A stretch of 40,244 nucleotides of DNA from Bacillota bacterium (GTDB taxonomy: Bacteria > Bacillota > Negativicutes > Sporomusales > CTSoil-080). The stretch spans positions 1 through 40,244 of the forward strand of contig JAGGAE010000003.1 of NCBI GenBank assembly GCA_017889725.1, written 5' to 3'. The position numbers and the translations under genes are program-made. The notes below the pieces were generated by a model, which saw nothing but the letters and a program-made list of their open reading frames with translations, was not told the origin of the DNA and did no database searches. Shown piece after piece: positions 1 through 8,672 of the stretch (position 1 is its first letter; each line of letters opens with the position of its first letter).

Positions 1-489
1 AGTTTCCTCAGGATCAATAGAAACGGTACGTTCTAATATAACATCCCCGGTATCCAGCCCGGCATCCATATACATCGTTGCAACCCCAGTCTCGGTTTCT
101 CCGTTAATTACCGCCCAATGAATCGGCGCCGCCCCCCGATACTTAGGTAACAGCGACGCATGAACGTTAATGCATCCATATTCGGGAATAACTAAAATTT
201 GCGGCGAAAGTAGCTGGCCAAAAGCAACAACGATAATAACATCAGGGTTGAGTGCTTCTAATTGAGCGACAAACTCCGGTGTCTTTACCTTTTCTGGCTG
301 CCAAACCGGAAGATTATGCTTTAGTGCCGTTTCTTTAACCGGCGAGGGGGTTAATTTCCGCCCCCTGCCTTTAGGACGATCCGGCTGCGTAACTACTGCA
401 GCAATTTGATACCCCTCACTTACCAGCCTTTCAAGGCAGGGCACGGCAAAATCAGGAGTTCCCATATATACAACCCGCAAATTTTTCAT
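1..489 (-). CDS. fmt: Methionyl-tRNA formyltransferase (3' part beyond window)
   Basis: Transfers a formyl group from 10-formyl-THF to initiator Met-tRNA in the cytoplasm. My translation of the minus strand from ATG at 489 gives 163 residues with no stop before the window edge. About the N-terminal half of a family that is usually about 310 residues is therefore present. Visible motifs are GTPDFAV at residues 10-16 and the formyl-THF segment INVHASLLPKYRG near 107-119. The catalytic Asn108, His110 and Asp146 match N106/H108/D144 of the E. coli enzyme. The start overlaps the def stop codon (ATGA), so the two are translationally coupled, as in many bacteria where deformylase and formyltransferase are paired. 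Identification is secure; only the missing C-terminus is unverified. Confidence 0.97.
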   Translation of the reverse strand, partial: MKNLRVVYMGTPDFAVPCLERLVSEGYQIAAVVTQPDRPKGRGRKLTPSPVKETALKHNLPVWQPEKVKTPEFVAQLEALNPDVIIVVAFGQLLSPQILVIPEYGCINVHASLLPKYRGAAPIHWAVINGETETGVATMYMDAGLDTGDVILERTVSIDPEET

Positions 490-947
490 CGTTGCACCTG
501 AGTAGATATAGTATTTGCCCGTTCAATAAACAAAATGCCTTCTAAATGATCTATCTCATGTTGTAAGGCCCGCGCTAACATTTCCGCGCCTACCACTTTG
601 ATTTTTTTACCATAACGGTCAAGTGCCTCCACAGCAACTTCCGCATAACGTTCTACTTCCCCCATTACCCCGGGAACGCTAAGACACCCTTCCTGACCGA
701 TCATGCATCCCTTAGTCTCCGTTATTACCGGGTTAATAAGTTCGATTAAACCATCACCGACATCAATAACCACAATACGGCTTGATACCCCTACTTGAGG
801 TGCTGCAAGACCAACACCGTCAGCGTCATACATAGTCTGCGCCATGTCATCCAGCAAACGCCTGATTCTTTTGTCTAATTTGGCGACGGGCGCTGCCGGC
901 TCTTTCAATATCTTATCCCCGGCTTTTCTAATTTCCAACACTGCCAT
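486..947 (-). CDS. def: Peptide deformylase
   Basis: Metalloenzyme that removes the N-formyl group from nascent proteins. All three family motifs are present: GVGLAAPQ (44-51), EGCLSVP (86-92, with the metal ligand Cys88) and QHEIDHLEG (129-137, with metal ligands His130 and His134 and catalytic Glu131). At 153 residues it has the normal length of the short type found in many Firmicutes. The start is backed by a GGGAGG Shine-Dalgarno eight bases upstream. The stop overlaps the fmt start. A separate promoter candidate lies just upstream at 971-979, so def-fmt can be transcribed apart from priA. Nothing looks unusual. Confidence 0.97.
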   Translation of the reverse strand: MAVLEIRKAGDKILKEPAAPVAKLDKRIRRLLDDMAQTMYDADGVGLAAPQVGVSSRIVVIDVGDGLIELINPVITETKGCMIGQEGCLSVPGVMGEVERYAEVAVEALDRYGKKIKVVGAEMLARALQHEIDHLEGILFIERANTISTQVQR

Positions 948-970
948 TCAACATCCTCCCTTTGTTCCCC

Positions 971-979
971 ATTCTAGCA
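971..979 (-). promoter_or_regulatory. Extended -10 promoter candidate for def-fmt
   Basis: On the minus strand the 70-bp gap between priA and def contains TGCTAGAAT, an extended -10 element (TG-n-TAGAAT) about 25 bases before the def coding start. The -35 region (GTGATT) is weak, as is usual for extended -10 promoters. Assigned by consensus only. Confidence 0.45.
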
Positions 980-1017
980 TAAACACTATAAAAAATCACC
1001 TTTCCCCCAGAATTGAG

Positions 1018-3411
1018 CTATAAAACTTGTAGCGGATCCACATCTATGGAAATATCGCCTTTTTGCCCAATTCCAGTTTGATGGATAGCGTTGGCGGTAG
1101 CCACAATATCCAAAGTTTTTACAAGAATATGCATCCGGTATACCTCACTGATTTTGGCAACTGGCGCAGGAAACGGCCCAATAATTTCTCCCTGGCTATC
1201 AATCCTGTTCAATAACGACGCGGTGTCTTCTGCCAGGCGACGGGCTTTCGCCTCGGAGGTCCCCTGAACCGTAATTTTGATTATCCGGTTATACGGTGGA
1301 TACCCCAGTTCCCGCCTCAATTTTAGTTCGCACTGGTAAAAATCAGCATAGTCATGTTTTGCACCGGCAGTTATAGCATAGTGATCGGCACTATAAGTTT
1401 GAACCACAACGCGCCCGGGTTTATTCCCCCTTCCTGCTCTTCCGGCAGCCTGCGTCAGAAGCGCGAAAGTTTTCTCAGCAGCCCGAAAGTCCGGTAAATT
1501 AAGGGCCGTATCCGCCGAAATAATACCTACGGCAGTGACATTTTGAAAGTCATGCCCTTTGGCAACCATTTGTGTGCCTAGTAATATATCATAATCACCG
1601 ACCGCAAAAGAATGTAAAATACGCTGATGAGCGGTTTTACTGCCGGTAGTATCCTGATCCATACGAACAATGCGAGCACTAGGAAGAATTTGAGCCAGTT
1701 CTTCTTCTACCTTTTGCGTCCCCGTGCCAAAAAAGCGAATATAACGGCTTTGACACGAGGGGCAAACATCCGGGACAGGCTGATGAGACTGGCAGTAATG
1801 ACAGCGAAGTACCGCCCCTGCATGATGATATACTAAAGAGACTGCACAACGATTACAGGTCATAACATGCCCGCACTCACGGCACATGACAAAGGTAGCA
1901 TAGCCGCGGCGGTTAAGTACGATAATGGCTTGCTCACCCCGCGCTATTGTTTCGATCAAGAGATCCCTAAGCGGAGCCGAAATAACACTGCGCCGTCCTG
2001 CTTTTAGTTCTTCCCGCATATCGACAATATTAACTTCGGGCAAAAACGCCCCGTCAATTCGCGTGGAAAGAGAAAGCAGCTCATAGGTTCCGTTTTGCGC
2101 CTGAAAATAGGTTTCCATAGAGGGAGTCGCGCTGCCCAAAATAACGGCTGCTCCAGACAATTCCGCCCGTTTGATGGCCACTTGACGCGCATGGTAATGA
2201 GGTGCTTCTTCCTGTTTATAAGTAAACTCATGTTCTTCGTCCAATATAAAGAGCCCTGGCTCTGCCACGGGGGCAAACACAGCTGAACGTGCGCCGATAG
2301 CAATACCCACTGAACCCGACTGCAACCTTTGCCAAGTGTCAAACCGCTCGCCTACCGACAGCTTACTGTGCAAAACGGCAACATCATCACCAAACCACTC
2401 TTTGAACCGCTCTACAATTTGGCCGGTAAGTGCAATTTCAGGCACCAGCACCACTACTTGCCGCCCGACTTTACGGGCCGCCGCAGCCGCTTCAATATAT
2501 ACCTGTGTTTTTCCACTGCCGGTAACACCATGCAACAAAAAGCATTGATAATAACCACCGTCAATGGCAGGCTTGATTTTATCAAGCACCTGCTGCTGAT
2601 CCTGTGTCAGAGATACTGCATGATTAATCGCAGCAAACTGACTATAACTATCGCGTACCACCCGGCTTTTACCGGAAGCTATTATGCCGCGCCCCGCTAA
2701 CGCTTTTACGACATCACGGCTAATTTTAAGTTGAGCCAGTTCACTTGTTGTAAGCTTCTTTTGATTTTGCAATATCTCAAGCAACCGGCGCTGAGCAGGT
2801 TTTCTCGCTAATTCTTGCTCAAGACTGCTGACCGCTTCCAGATCCGCTACATACCAGTACACCTCATACTGCGCCTGCGCTCTTTTTCGGACTAAAGACT
2901 GGCGTTCTAAATTGCCGTTTGCAATAAGTCGGCGTATCAGCTTCTCAGTATGGCTGCCAAAAACACTAATTAAAGAAGCCGACGTTTGAGGACCTTTCTC
3001 TAAAAGATACTCATAGAGCTGTCGTTCGGATTCTGCACACTCTGGCCCTAATTGATTTTCAGGCAATGATCGGTATAATACTTCGGATTTTATACCCGAC
3101 TTCCCCGGAATAAAAAGACGCATAGCTTCCGCCAGAGTACACAGATAAAATTCACTAATCCATACGGCAACCGCCATCATATGCACAGTAAACCAACATT
3201 CCTCGTCAAGCAGTTCAATAATATGCTTTAGTCCCTCGCCAGAGCCTTCCGTTATACTGGCTACAAATCCTTCGACTCTCCGGCCCCCAAAAGGAACCAA
3301 TACCCGCCAGCCGACATCAACTTCTTCCATTTCCTCCGGAATGAGATACGTAAAGGGTTTGTTTATACTTTTTACTGGTAAATTAATGATAATTTCTGCT
3401 ATACGCTGCAT
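1018..3411 (-). CDS. priA: Primosomal replication restart helicase PriA
   Basis: Superfamily 2 DNA helicase that reloads the replisome at stalled forks. The N-terminal 3'-DNA-binding domain begins QRIAEIIINLPVK. The Walker A motif GVTGSGKTQ lies near residue 296, the DEEH box near 389, and GSATPS follows. The paired zinc-binding cysteines (CRECG, CNRC, CHYC, CPSC) lie roughly between 507 and 555, and QAAGRAGRG is motif VI. I start at ATG 3411 (797 residues) because GGTAGG sits upstream. The longer in-frame TTG at 3453 lies inside a terminator-like hairpin. Its place between coaBC/metK and def-fmt is the standard Firmicute order. All catalytic motifs look intact. Confidence 0.96.
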   Translation of the reverse strand: MQRIAEIIINLPVKSINKPFTYLIPEEMEEVDVGWRVLVPFGGRRVEGFVASITEGSGEGLKHIIELLDEECWFTVHMMAVAVWISEFYLCTLAEAMRLFIPGKSGIKSEVLYRSLPENQLGPECAESERQLYEYLLEKGPQTSASLISVFGSHTEKLIRRLIANGNLERQSLVRKRAQAQYEVYWYVADLEAVSSLEQELARKPAQRRLLEILQNQKKLTTSELAQLKISRDVVKALAGRGIIASGKSRVVRDSYSQFAAINHAVSLTQDQQQVLDKIKPAIDGGYYQCFLLHGVTGSGKTQVYIEAAAAARKVGRQVVVLVPEIALTGQIVERFKEWFGDDVAVLHSKLSVGERFDTWQRLQSGSVGIAIGARSAVFAPVAEPGLFILDEEHEFTYKQEEAPHYHARQVAIKRAELSGAAVILGSATPSMETYFQAQNGTYELLSLSTRIDGAFLPEVNIVDMREELKAGRRSVISAPLRDLLIETIARGEQAIIVLNRRGYATFVMCRECGHVMTCNRCAVSLVYHHAGAVLRCHYCQSHQPVPDVCPSCQSRYIRFFGTGTQKVEEELAQILPSARIVRMDQDTTGSKTAHQRILHSFAVGDYDILLGTQMVAKGHDFQNVTAVGIISADTALNLPDFRAAEKTFALLTQAAGRAGRGNKPGRVVVQTYSADHYAITAGAKHDYADFYQCELKLRRELGYPPYNRIIKITVQGTSEAKARRLAEDTASLLNRIDSQGEIIGPFPAPVAKISEVYRMHILVKTLDIVATANAIHQTGIGQKGDISIDVDPLQVL

Positions 3412-3438
3412 AATGTTATACCTACCGTTATACAAAGA

Positions 3439-3462
3439 AAAGGGACTTAGCAAAGTCCCTTT
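3439..3462 (-). terminator. Hairpin between the 47-aa ORF and priA
   Basis: Perfect 10-bp stem (AAAGGGACTT / AAGTCCCTTT) with a 4-nt loop, followed on the minus strand by TCTTTGTATAA. It could end or attenuate the metK transcript before priA. The U-tract is short, so termination may be partial. Confidence 0.55.
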
Positions 3463-3471
3463 CGCTTACAC

Positions 3472-3615
3472 TTATATTCGTTTTTGATAGAAATAATCCC
3501 TGCCAAATTCCTCATACATGTCAAAGTTCGTCATTTCCCATTTATAAGTATCCAAGCGTCCACTTTGAAACCGCCGGACACGGCGCAAATCCAACGGTGA
3601 GAAACAAAGCCTCAT
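3472..3615 (-). CDS. Small basic protein of 47 residues, unknown function
   Basis: Short ORF starting with ATG at 3615. It begins MRLCFSPLDLRRVRRF and ends YFYQKRI. A run of six G directly after the upstream stop codon makes a strong Shine-Dalgarno seven to eight bases before the ATG. It lies 11 bases after the HMA-domain gene and just before a terminator-like hairpin, so it is probably the last gene of the metK transcript. It is rich in Arg and aromatic residues (Phe, Tyr, Trp), with no signal peptide and one Cys. I do not recognise a family. It is supported by the ribosome site and position, not by homology. Confidence 0.5.
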   Translation of the reverse strand: MRLCFSPLDLRRVRRFQSGRLDTYKWEMTNFDMYEEFGRDYFYQKRI

Positions 3616-3626
3616 ATCTGTCCCCC

Positions 3627-3854
3627 CTAACCCTGGATAGAATAACCCAAAGTCTGGAGGGTTTCTTCAATATAACCGTTGGCAATCACAGACGGGTCAT
3701 AGGCTACTTTTACCGTTTTTCCGGTCAAATCTACTTGGGCAGAAGTAATACCTTGCAAATGCGCCAAAGTATGTTCAATCCGGTCACGGCAATGGTCGCC
3801 TTTTAATCCGCCGACTTTGTACACCGTGGTCCTGTTGTTACTGATTTCGCCCAT
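3627..3854 (-). CDS. HMA-fold (CopZ-like) small protein with incomplete metal site
   Basis: A 75-residue single-domain protein with the length and pattern of heavy-metal-associated (CopZ/Atx1) copper chaperones. The loop GLKGDHCRDRI (16-26) aligns with the usual GMTCxHCxxxI, followed by 'GI-SAQVDL-GKTVKVAYDP', typical of the beta-alpha-beta-beta-alpha-beta fold. The first metal-binding Cys of the CxxC pair is Gly19, and only Cys22 remains. It may bind metal differently, dimerise through one Cys, or serve a non-copper role. A GGGGTGG ribosome site precedes the ATG. It sits 65 bases downstream of metK, with no copper ATPase in view. Confidence 0.8.
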   Translation of the reverse strand: MGEISNNRTTVYKVGGLKGDHCRDRIEHTLAHLQGITSAQVDLTGKTVKVAYDPSVIANGYIEETLQTLGYSIQG

Positions 3855-3919
3855 GTGTACCCACCCCTTATTTTTGTTTTGCTCCGCAGGGATAGTATGA
3901 CCACATCAGACTTATTTCA

Positions 3920-5110
3920 TTAAAGTTTAGCGGCACGGCGTAAGATTTCTGCTTTATCTGTCCGTTCCCATGGAAGATCCACGTCGGTGCGTCCAAAATG
4001 ACCATAAGCCGCAGTCTGCCTATATATAGGCTTTCTAAGATCCAACATCTTTATAATTCCTGCCGGACGCAAATCAAAATGTTCCTGCACCAGTTTGGAA
4101 ATCATGGAATCTTCGACTTTAGCTGTACCAAACGTCTCAACAAGTACCGAGACAGGATGAGCAACCCCTATAGCGTAGGCCAACTGAATTTCACATTTAT
4201 CGGCAAGACCAGCGGCCACAACATTTTTTGCCACATAACGAGCTGCATACGCGCCAGAACGGTCAACCTTTGTAGGATCTTTACCGGAGAAAGCCCCGCC
4301 GCCATGGCGAGCCATTCCGCCATAAGTATCTACAATAATCTTTCTTCCTGTTAAGCCAGCGTCCCCTTGAGGGCCCCCAACAACAAACCGCCCAGTAGGA
4401 TTAATATAGTATTTAGTTTCTTTATCCAACAAGTTAGCAGGTACAATGGGCTTTATTACATGTTCAAGCATATCCTTTTCAATATCAGCCAAAGAAACTT
4501 CCGGACCATGCTGAGTGGAAATAACTATGGCATCAACCCGAACAGGTTTATCATTCTCGTATTCTACAGTTACTTGGGTTTTACCGTCGGGCCTGAGGTA
4601 AGTTAGGGTATTATTTTTCCGTACCTCCGACAATTGACGGGACAGACGGTGCGCTAAAGAAATAGGCAGCGGCATATATTCCGGTGTTTCATTAGTAGCA
4701 TAACCAAACATCATGCCCTGGTCCCCAGCACCGATGGCATCTATTTCATCCATCTCACCTTTCTTAGCTTCAAGAGCCTTATTAACCCCCATAGCAATAT
4801 CAGGCGACTGCTCATCGATAGATACTAATACCCCGCAGGTTTCACCGTCAAAACCAAATTTCGCACGGGTATAGCCAATTTCCTTAATGGTTTCCCGAAC
4901 GATTTTCGGTATTTCAACATAACAATTCGTCGTTATTTCCCCTACAACATGAACCAGCCCAGTAGTAACAAGTGTTTCGCATGCTACTCGAGCCGTAGGA
5001 TCATGAGCGATAATGGCGTCAAGTACACTATCCGAAATCTGGTCAGCGATTTTATCCGGATGGCCTTCTGTAACCGATTCGGATGTAAACAATTTCCGCA
5101 TTTTTACCAT
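3920..5110 (-). CDS. metK: S-adenosylmethionine synthetase
   Basis: Makes S-adenosylmethionine from methionine and ATP in the cytoplasm. At 396 residues it has the normal family length. Hallmarks are [13 protein letters not shown] near the N-terminus (ATP-binding His), [12 protein letters not shown] (the conserved hexapeptide region) and the P-loop-like [19 protein letters not shown]. The ATG at 5110 follows AGGAGG with ideal spacing. Expression should be feedback-controlled by the SAM-I riboswitch and terminator directly upstream, which have their own sigma-A-type promoter. metK is not part of the equivalent B. subtilis cluster, so it looks inserted between coaBC and priA here. Confidence 0.98.
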   Translation of the reverse strand: MVKMRKLFTSESVTEGHPDKIADQISDSVLDAIIAHDPTARVACETLVTTGLVHVVGEITTNCYVEIPKIVRETIKEIGYTRAKFGFDGETCGVLVSIDEQSPDIAMGVNKALEAKKGEMDEIDAIGAGDQGMMFGYATNETPEYMPLPISLAHRLSRQLSEVRKNNTLTYLRPDGKTQVTVEYENDKPVRVDAIVISTQHGPEVSLADIEKDMLEHVIKPIVPANLLDKETKYYINPTGRFVVGGPQGDAGLTGRKIIVDTYGGMARHGGGAFSGKDPTKVDRSGAYAARYVAKNVVAAGLADKCEIQLAYAIGVAHPVSVLVETFGTAKVEDSMISKLVQEHFDLRPAGIIKMLDLRKPIYRQTAAYGHFGRTDVDLPWERTDKAEILRRAAKL

Positions 5111-5194
5111 AATACTACCTCCTGTGAAATGATTAGCGTGCCCTGTTTAGAGCATAAACTCATATCTGTCTCCAAAACGTTTTTTTGAGCAGAT

Positions 5195-5219
5195 ATAAAA
5201 AATCCCCCCATAGGGAGGA
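5195..5219 (-). terminator. Riboswitch-controlled intrinsic terminator ahead of metK
   Basis: On the minus strand TCCTCCC-TAT-GGGGGGA forms a 7-bp G/C-rich stem followed by TTTTTTA. It lies directly downstream of the SAM aptamer and about 85 bases before the metK ATG. This is the expression platform of a transcriptional OFF switch. Confidence 0.92.
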
Positions 5220-5224
5220 AATGC

Positions 5225-5336
5225 TTCTCTCCCATCTTGCGGGGATTACCCGCAGGAATTGGCACCGTTCCGAAAATTATCGGATGGTTGCCGCGGTTTC
5301 ATCGGGCCAGTCCCTCCACCAACTCTTGATGAGCCA
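5225..5336 (-). ncRNA. SAM-I (S-box) riboswitch
   Basis: Read on the minus strand, the leader has the S-box signature in order: CTCATCAAGAG (P1 and kink-turn side), GGTGGAGGGACTGGCCC, GATGAAACC, GGCAACC, GGTGCCAATTCCTGC and a closing GATGGGAG. P1 pairs CTCATC with GATGGG. Known S-box RNAs bind S-adenosylmethionine and favour the terminator. Here the gene controlled is metK, which makes the ligand, so this is direct feedback. Confidence 0.96.
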
Positions 5337-5359
5337 CATTATGTAATTTCATCGTAAAT

Positions 5360-5388
5360 ATTGTACTCGATACCTTTAAAAAAATCAA
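5360..5388 (-). promoter_or_regulatory. Sigma-A-type promoter of the SAM riboswitch-metK transcript
   Basis: Minus strand TTGATT (-35, 5383-5388), 17-bp spacer, TACAAT (-10, 5360-5365). Transcription would begin about 15-20 bases upstream of aptamer helix P1. Consensus match only. Confidence 0.7.
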
Positions 5389-5396
5389 TCATTAAA

Positions 5397-6587
5397 TTAC
5401 ATGAGTTCCATTATTTTGTCAAGCAGCACTCCAGCGAGACTTTCCTTACGCATTTGTGGTAACTCTTCCTGGCGACCATCACGATATAGGATACGCACTA
5501 TATTGGTATCCGTATCAAAACCTGCACCAGGTAAAGTTACATCATTTGCTATAATCATATCCAAATTCTTCTTACGTAATTTTTCTTCGGCATACGCTAA
5601 TAAATCTTGGGTTTCAGCCGCAAAGCCGACCAGAATTTGTTTATTTTTCTGCTGTCCCAGTTCCGCTAATATATCAACGGTTTTCTCTAAAACCAGAGTT
5701 AATGTACCTTCCGTCTTTTTTATCTTATCACCGCTTACAGTACACGGACGATAATCGGCAACTGCTGCCGCTTTTATAACTACATCCGCATCTTTATATT
5801 CCGCTAATACAGCTTGACGCATTTCTTCCGCGGTGACTACTTTTTTTAAGCAAACTCCTTGAGGCTCGGGTAAGCCGGATGGACCGGACACTAATACAAC
5901 ATTAGCGCCTCTAGCAGCTGCCGCGCTGGCAATAGCGTACCCCATTTTACCGCTGGACCGGTTACCAATGTAACGTACCGGGTCAATGGGTTCGCGTGTA
6001 CCGGCTGCGGTAACCACGATCTTTTTTCCGGTCAAACAGGAAGAAGCCGTAAAAAGGTCTATAACCTTTGCCACTATTTTTTCGGGTTCAGGCAGCCGGC
6101 CAACCCCTTCTACGCCACAAGCCAGCATACCGGCCGCAGGTTCAAGAATATGATAGCTGAGCGCCGATAATTTGGCCAAATTGTCCGTCACAATTGGATT
6201 ATTGTACATATTGGAATTCATCGCCGGAAATAACAAAACTTGTGCTTTGGTAGCCATAACTGTAGTTGAAAGCATATCATCAGCAATACCAGAAGCAATT
6301 TTGCCAATAATATTGGCTGTAGCCGGCACAATTAAAAACAAATCAGCCCATGTGGCAATAGCAATATGTTCCACATTCCAGGTTTTTGGTTCCGTCCACA
6401 TATCGGAAACCACCGGATTACCGCTTAACTCGCGAAAGGTCAGCGGTGTAACAAACTCCGTAGCCGACTGAGTCATGATAACTCGGACTTCGGCTCCTAG
6501 TTTTCTTAAACGGCTGACCACATCCACAGCTTTATACGCGGCAATGCCACCGGTTACTCCGACAACAATCCTTTTTCCGGAAAGCAT
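5397..6587 (-). CDS. coaBC: Bifunctional phosphopantothenoylcysteine decarboxylase / synthetase
   Basis: Catalyses two consecutive steps of coenzyme A synthesis: ligation of cysteine to 4'-phosphopantothenate, then FMN-dependent decarboxylation. The N-terminal CoaC half shows VTGGIAAYK, the active-site His74, PAMNSNMY (121-128) and the catalytic Cys157 in GMLACG. The C-terminal CoaB half carries GTREPIDPVRYIGNRSSGKMG and the Lys motif KIKK near residue 288. At 396 residues it is a normal fusion. It ends the yicC-remA-gmk-rpoZ-coaBC run; the next promoter belongs to metK. Confidence 0.97.
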   Translation of the reverse strand: MLSGKRIVVGVTGGIAAYKAVDVVSRLRKLGAEVRVIMTQSATEFVTPLTFRELSGNPVVSDMWTEPKTWNVEHIAIATWADLFLIVPATANIIGKIASGIADDMLSTTVMATKAQVLLFPAMNSNMYNNPIVTDNLAKLSALSYHILEPAAGMLACGVEGVGRLPEPEKIVAKVIDLFTASSCLTGKKIVVTAAGTREPIDPVRYIGNRSSGKMGYAIASAAAARGANVVLVSGPSGLPEPQGVCLKKVVTAEEMRQAVLAEYKDADVVIKAAAVADYRPCTVSGDKIKKTEGTLTLVLEKTVDILAELGQQKNKQILVGFAAETQDLLAYAEEKLRKKNLDMIIANDVTLPGAGFDTDTNIVRILYRDGRQEELPQMRKESLAGVLLDKIMELM

Positions 6588-6598
6588 ATAAGTCTCCT

Positions 6599-6805
6599 TT
6601 ATTTTATCCCAACTTTAGTGCGCTCGTATAATACTTGATTCTGAGCAACTTCCTCTAACGCTACCGTAACCGGTTTATTAGATTTGCATTCTACCCGAGT
6701 TGGATCACCATCCATAATTTCTCTCGCCCTTTTAGCAGCTAGAACGACTAGCGTGTACTTGCTATCAACCTTTTTAACTAAAACGTCCAACGATGGATCA
6801 ACCAT
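6599..6805 (-). CDS. rpoZ: RNA polymerase omega subunit
   Basis: Small subunit that helps assemble and stabilise RNA polymerase. The 68-residue product starts MVDPSLDVLVKKVDSKYTLV and has the conserved AAKRAREI segment, followed by PVTVALEEV near the end. I chose ATG 6805 because AAAGGAGG lies eight bases upstream; the frame stays open for 11 more codons that would overlap the end of gmk. It sits between gmk and coaBC, as in Bacillus and Clostridia. Confidence 0.93.
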   Translation of the reverse strand: MVDPSLDVLVKKVDSKYTLVVLAAKRAREIMDGDPTRVECKSNKPVTVALEEVAQNQVLYERTKVGIK

Positions 6806-6822
6806 TTTATATCCTCCTTTAG

Positions 6823-7443
6823 TCAGCTGACGCTGCACCTATTACTAATTGCCTCAATCCGGTCAGTATTCCGCTCGACCCGGCTTTTTTCAGCACTAAT
6901 AATTGCTTCAATTTTTGCGGTAGCCGCCTCTACCTGATCATTCACAACAACATAATTGTAGTCGTAGGCTGAAGATATTTCATACTGGACACTTCCCAGT
7001 CGTTTTTCAATTGACTCCTGACTCTCCGAACCTCGCTTATTGATTCTGAAAGCCAACTCATCAATGGAGGGTGGTACAATATAAACAAAAACTCCTTGAG
7101 GAAATTTAGCTTTTATTTGCATAGCCCCCTGCGTATCAATCTCTAATACAACATCTTTACCACTATTTAGAAGTTGTTCCACATGCTTGCGAGGAGTTCC
7201 GTAGTAATTTCCATAAACTTCAGCCCATTCCAGAAGTTCATTATTTTTTGCCATTGTTTGAAATTCTTCCTTTTTCACAAACCAATAATTAACTCCATTT
7301 ACTTCCCCTTCGCGCGGCGTGCGGGTAGTAGCAGAAACAGAATAATTAATATTAGGGCAATTTTGCAGCAATGCTTTGCAGATAGTGCCCTTTCCCGTCC
7401 CCGAAGGACCGGAAAGAACAATCAAAATGCCTGGCCGGGCCAT
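6823..7443 (-). CDS. gmk: Guanylate kinase
   Basis: Phosphorylates GMP to GDP using ATP, feeding GTP and (p)ppGpp pools. The P-loop GPSGTGKG is at residues 12-19. The GMP-binding segment includes SATTRTPREGE and GVNYWFV, followed by EWAEVYGNYYGTP and the lid. At 206 residues it is the typical length. AAGGGG precedes the ATG. It lies 20 bases after remA and 17 before rpoZ, so it is part of a tight operon. Confidence 0.97.
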   Translation of the reverse strand: MARPGILIVLSGPSGTGKGTICKALLQNCPNINYSVSATTRTPREGEVNGVNYWFVKKEEFQTMAKNNELLEWAEVYGNYYGTPRKHVEQLLNSGKDVVLEIDTQGAMQIKAKFPQGVFVYIVPPSIDELAFRINKRGSESQESIEKRLGSVQYEISSAYDYNYVVVNDQVEAATAKIEAIISAEKSRVERNTDRIEAISNRCSVS

Positions 7444-7463
7444 AACTTTAGTTCCCCTTTCAC

Positions 7464-7727
7464 CTATTCGGCAGTTTCGTCAATGTCTTTGTTCACCAAC
7501 CGATGAGCAACGGTTTCAGGCTGTACTGCCGACAAAATGACATGATCACTATCGGCAATAATTACAGCACGCGTCCTTCTGCCATAAGTCGCATCAATTA
7601 ACATTCCTCTGTCACGCGCTTCTTGAATAATTCTCTTAATAGGTGCCGATTCAGGACTGACAATCGCAATAATCCTGTTAGCAGAAACAATATTACCAAA
7701 ACCAATATTAATAAGTTTAATATCCAT
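7464..7727 (-). CDS. remA: DUF370/RemA-family regulator
   Basis: An 87-residue protein matching RemA (YlzA), a small DNA-binding regulator that activates extracellular-matrix and osmoprotection genes in B. subtilis. Features are the start [12 protein letters not shown], the SPESAPIKR segment, and the conserved '[17 protein letters not shown]' stretch followed by SDHVILSA. The ATG follows AGGAGGAAGCTACA. Position between yicC and gmk is the conserved Firmicute arrangement. The targets in this organism cannot be told from the window. The family is found in non-biofilm species too, so the matrix role is inferred only from B. subtilis. Confidence 0.92.
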   Translation of the reverse strand: MDIKLINIGFGNIVSANRIIAIVSPESAPIKRIIQEARDRGMLIDATYGRRTRAVIIADSDHVILSAVQPETVAHRLVNKDIDETAE

Positions 7728-7787
7728 TGTAGCTTCCTCCTACCATATAATAACTAGAGTCATCTAACTGAGCTATCGTCGCATGCA

Positions 7788-8672
7788 CTACTCTATGTTC
7801 TGAATTTGTTCTCTGATCTTTTCGATTTCACTTTTTATTTCCACAACCACATTTGCTACAGAATAATCATTGATTTTTGAACCAATGGTATTCGTTTCAC
7901 GGTTCACTTCCTGAATAATAAAATCGAGCTTGCGGCCGACTGCGGCATCCGAACAGAGCGTCTCTTTTAACTGCATAAGATGACTGTTAAGTCTTACTAG
8001 TTCTTCCGTGATATTAATTTTATCAGCAAAAAGCGCTGCCTCCTGCAAAATCCTGACTTCATCAGTTTCAACCGACACAGTAGCCAAAACATCTCGCATA
8101 CGGCTCATAAGTTTTTCCCGATATTCCTCCGCAATCTTCGGGGCCCGTTCCTCAATAAAACGAATATGCGTTACCAATACATCAATACGTCCAAGCAAGT
8201 CTTTTTGTATATTGGCTCCCTCAGCTAGCCGCATATCCATTAAATTGCTTAACGCAGTCCGAGTAGCCGCTTCCAACTTTGGCCATGCTTCAGTAATATC
8301 ATCGGCTATCTCTTCCACTTTTAAGACATCGGGATATCTGGCGATCAAGGAACCCGTTTCCCCTGACGGAAGTTCCAGCAGTTCCCTCAGTTCGTTCATT
8401 GCTTTATGGTAAGCTATTGCCAATTCTTTGTCAACCCTTACCGTCCGTTTCTTTTGGCCAAAATCGTCCAATGTAATATACACGTCAATACGGCCCCGAG
8501 CTAACACATTAGACACGGTCCTCCTGATTTTATCTTCCAACGATGCCAGCATTTTAGGCATACGAATAACGATTTCGTTATAGCGGTTATTTACTGCCTT
8601 AATCTCGACAATAAAGCGGTGTTCAGCGTCCATGTACTCACCGCGGCCAAACCCCGTCATACTTTTTAACAC
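7788..8672 (-). CDS. yicC: YicC/YloC-family endoribonuclease
   Basis: A 294-residue protein beginning MLKSMTGFGRGE, the diagnostic YicC start. The C-terminal DUF1732 region includes ILQEAALFADKINITEEL, KLDFIIQEVNRETNTIGSK and a final EIEKIREQIQNIE. YicC proteins have been shown to be RNases acting on RNA in E. coli, with roles in stationary phase. I use GTG at 8672 because GGAG lies about ten bases upstream and the family starts at this point; the ATG four codons later would be too far away. It is the first gene of the run to coaBC. Confidence 0.92.
   Translation of the reverse strand: MLKSMTGFGRGEYMDAEHRFIVEIKAVNNRYNEIVIRMPKMLASLEDKIRRTVSNVLARGRIDVYITLDDFGQKKRTVRVDKELAIAYHKAMNELRELLELPSGETGSLIARYPDVLKVEEIADDITEAWPKLEAATRTALSNLMDMRLAEGANIQKDLLGRIDVLVTHIRFIEERAPKIAEEYREKLMSRMRDVLATVSVETDEVRILQEAALFADKINITEELVRLNSHLMQLKETLCSDAAVGRKLDFIIQEVNRETNTIGSKINDYSVANVVVEIKSEIEKIREQIQNIE

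Noticed and set aside
2329-2700. Plus-strand open frames within priA
   Set aside because: Antisense to conserved helicase motifs, with no start signals.
5140-5345. Possible T-box instead of S-box ahead of metK
   Set aside because: The S-box core elements are all present, and no T-box sequence was seen.
8008-8412. 134-codon open frame on plus inside yicC
   Set aside because: Antisense to YicC with low-complexity Ser/Ile composition; a shadow of codon bias.
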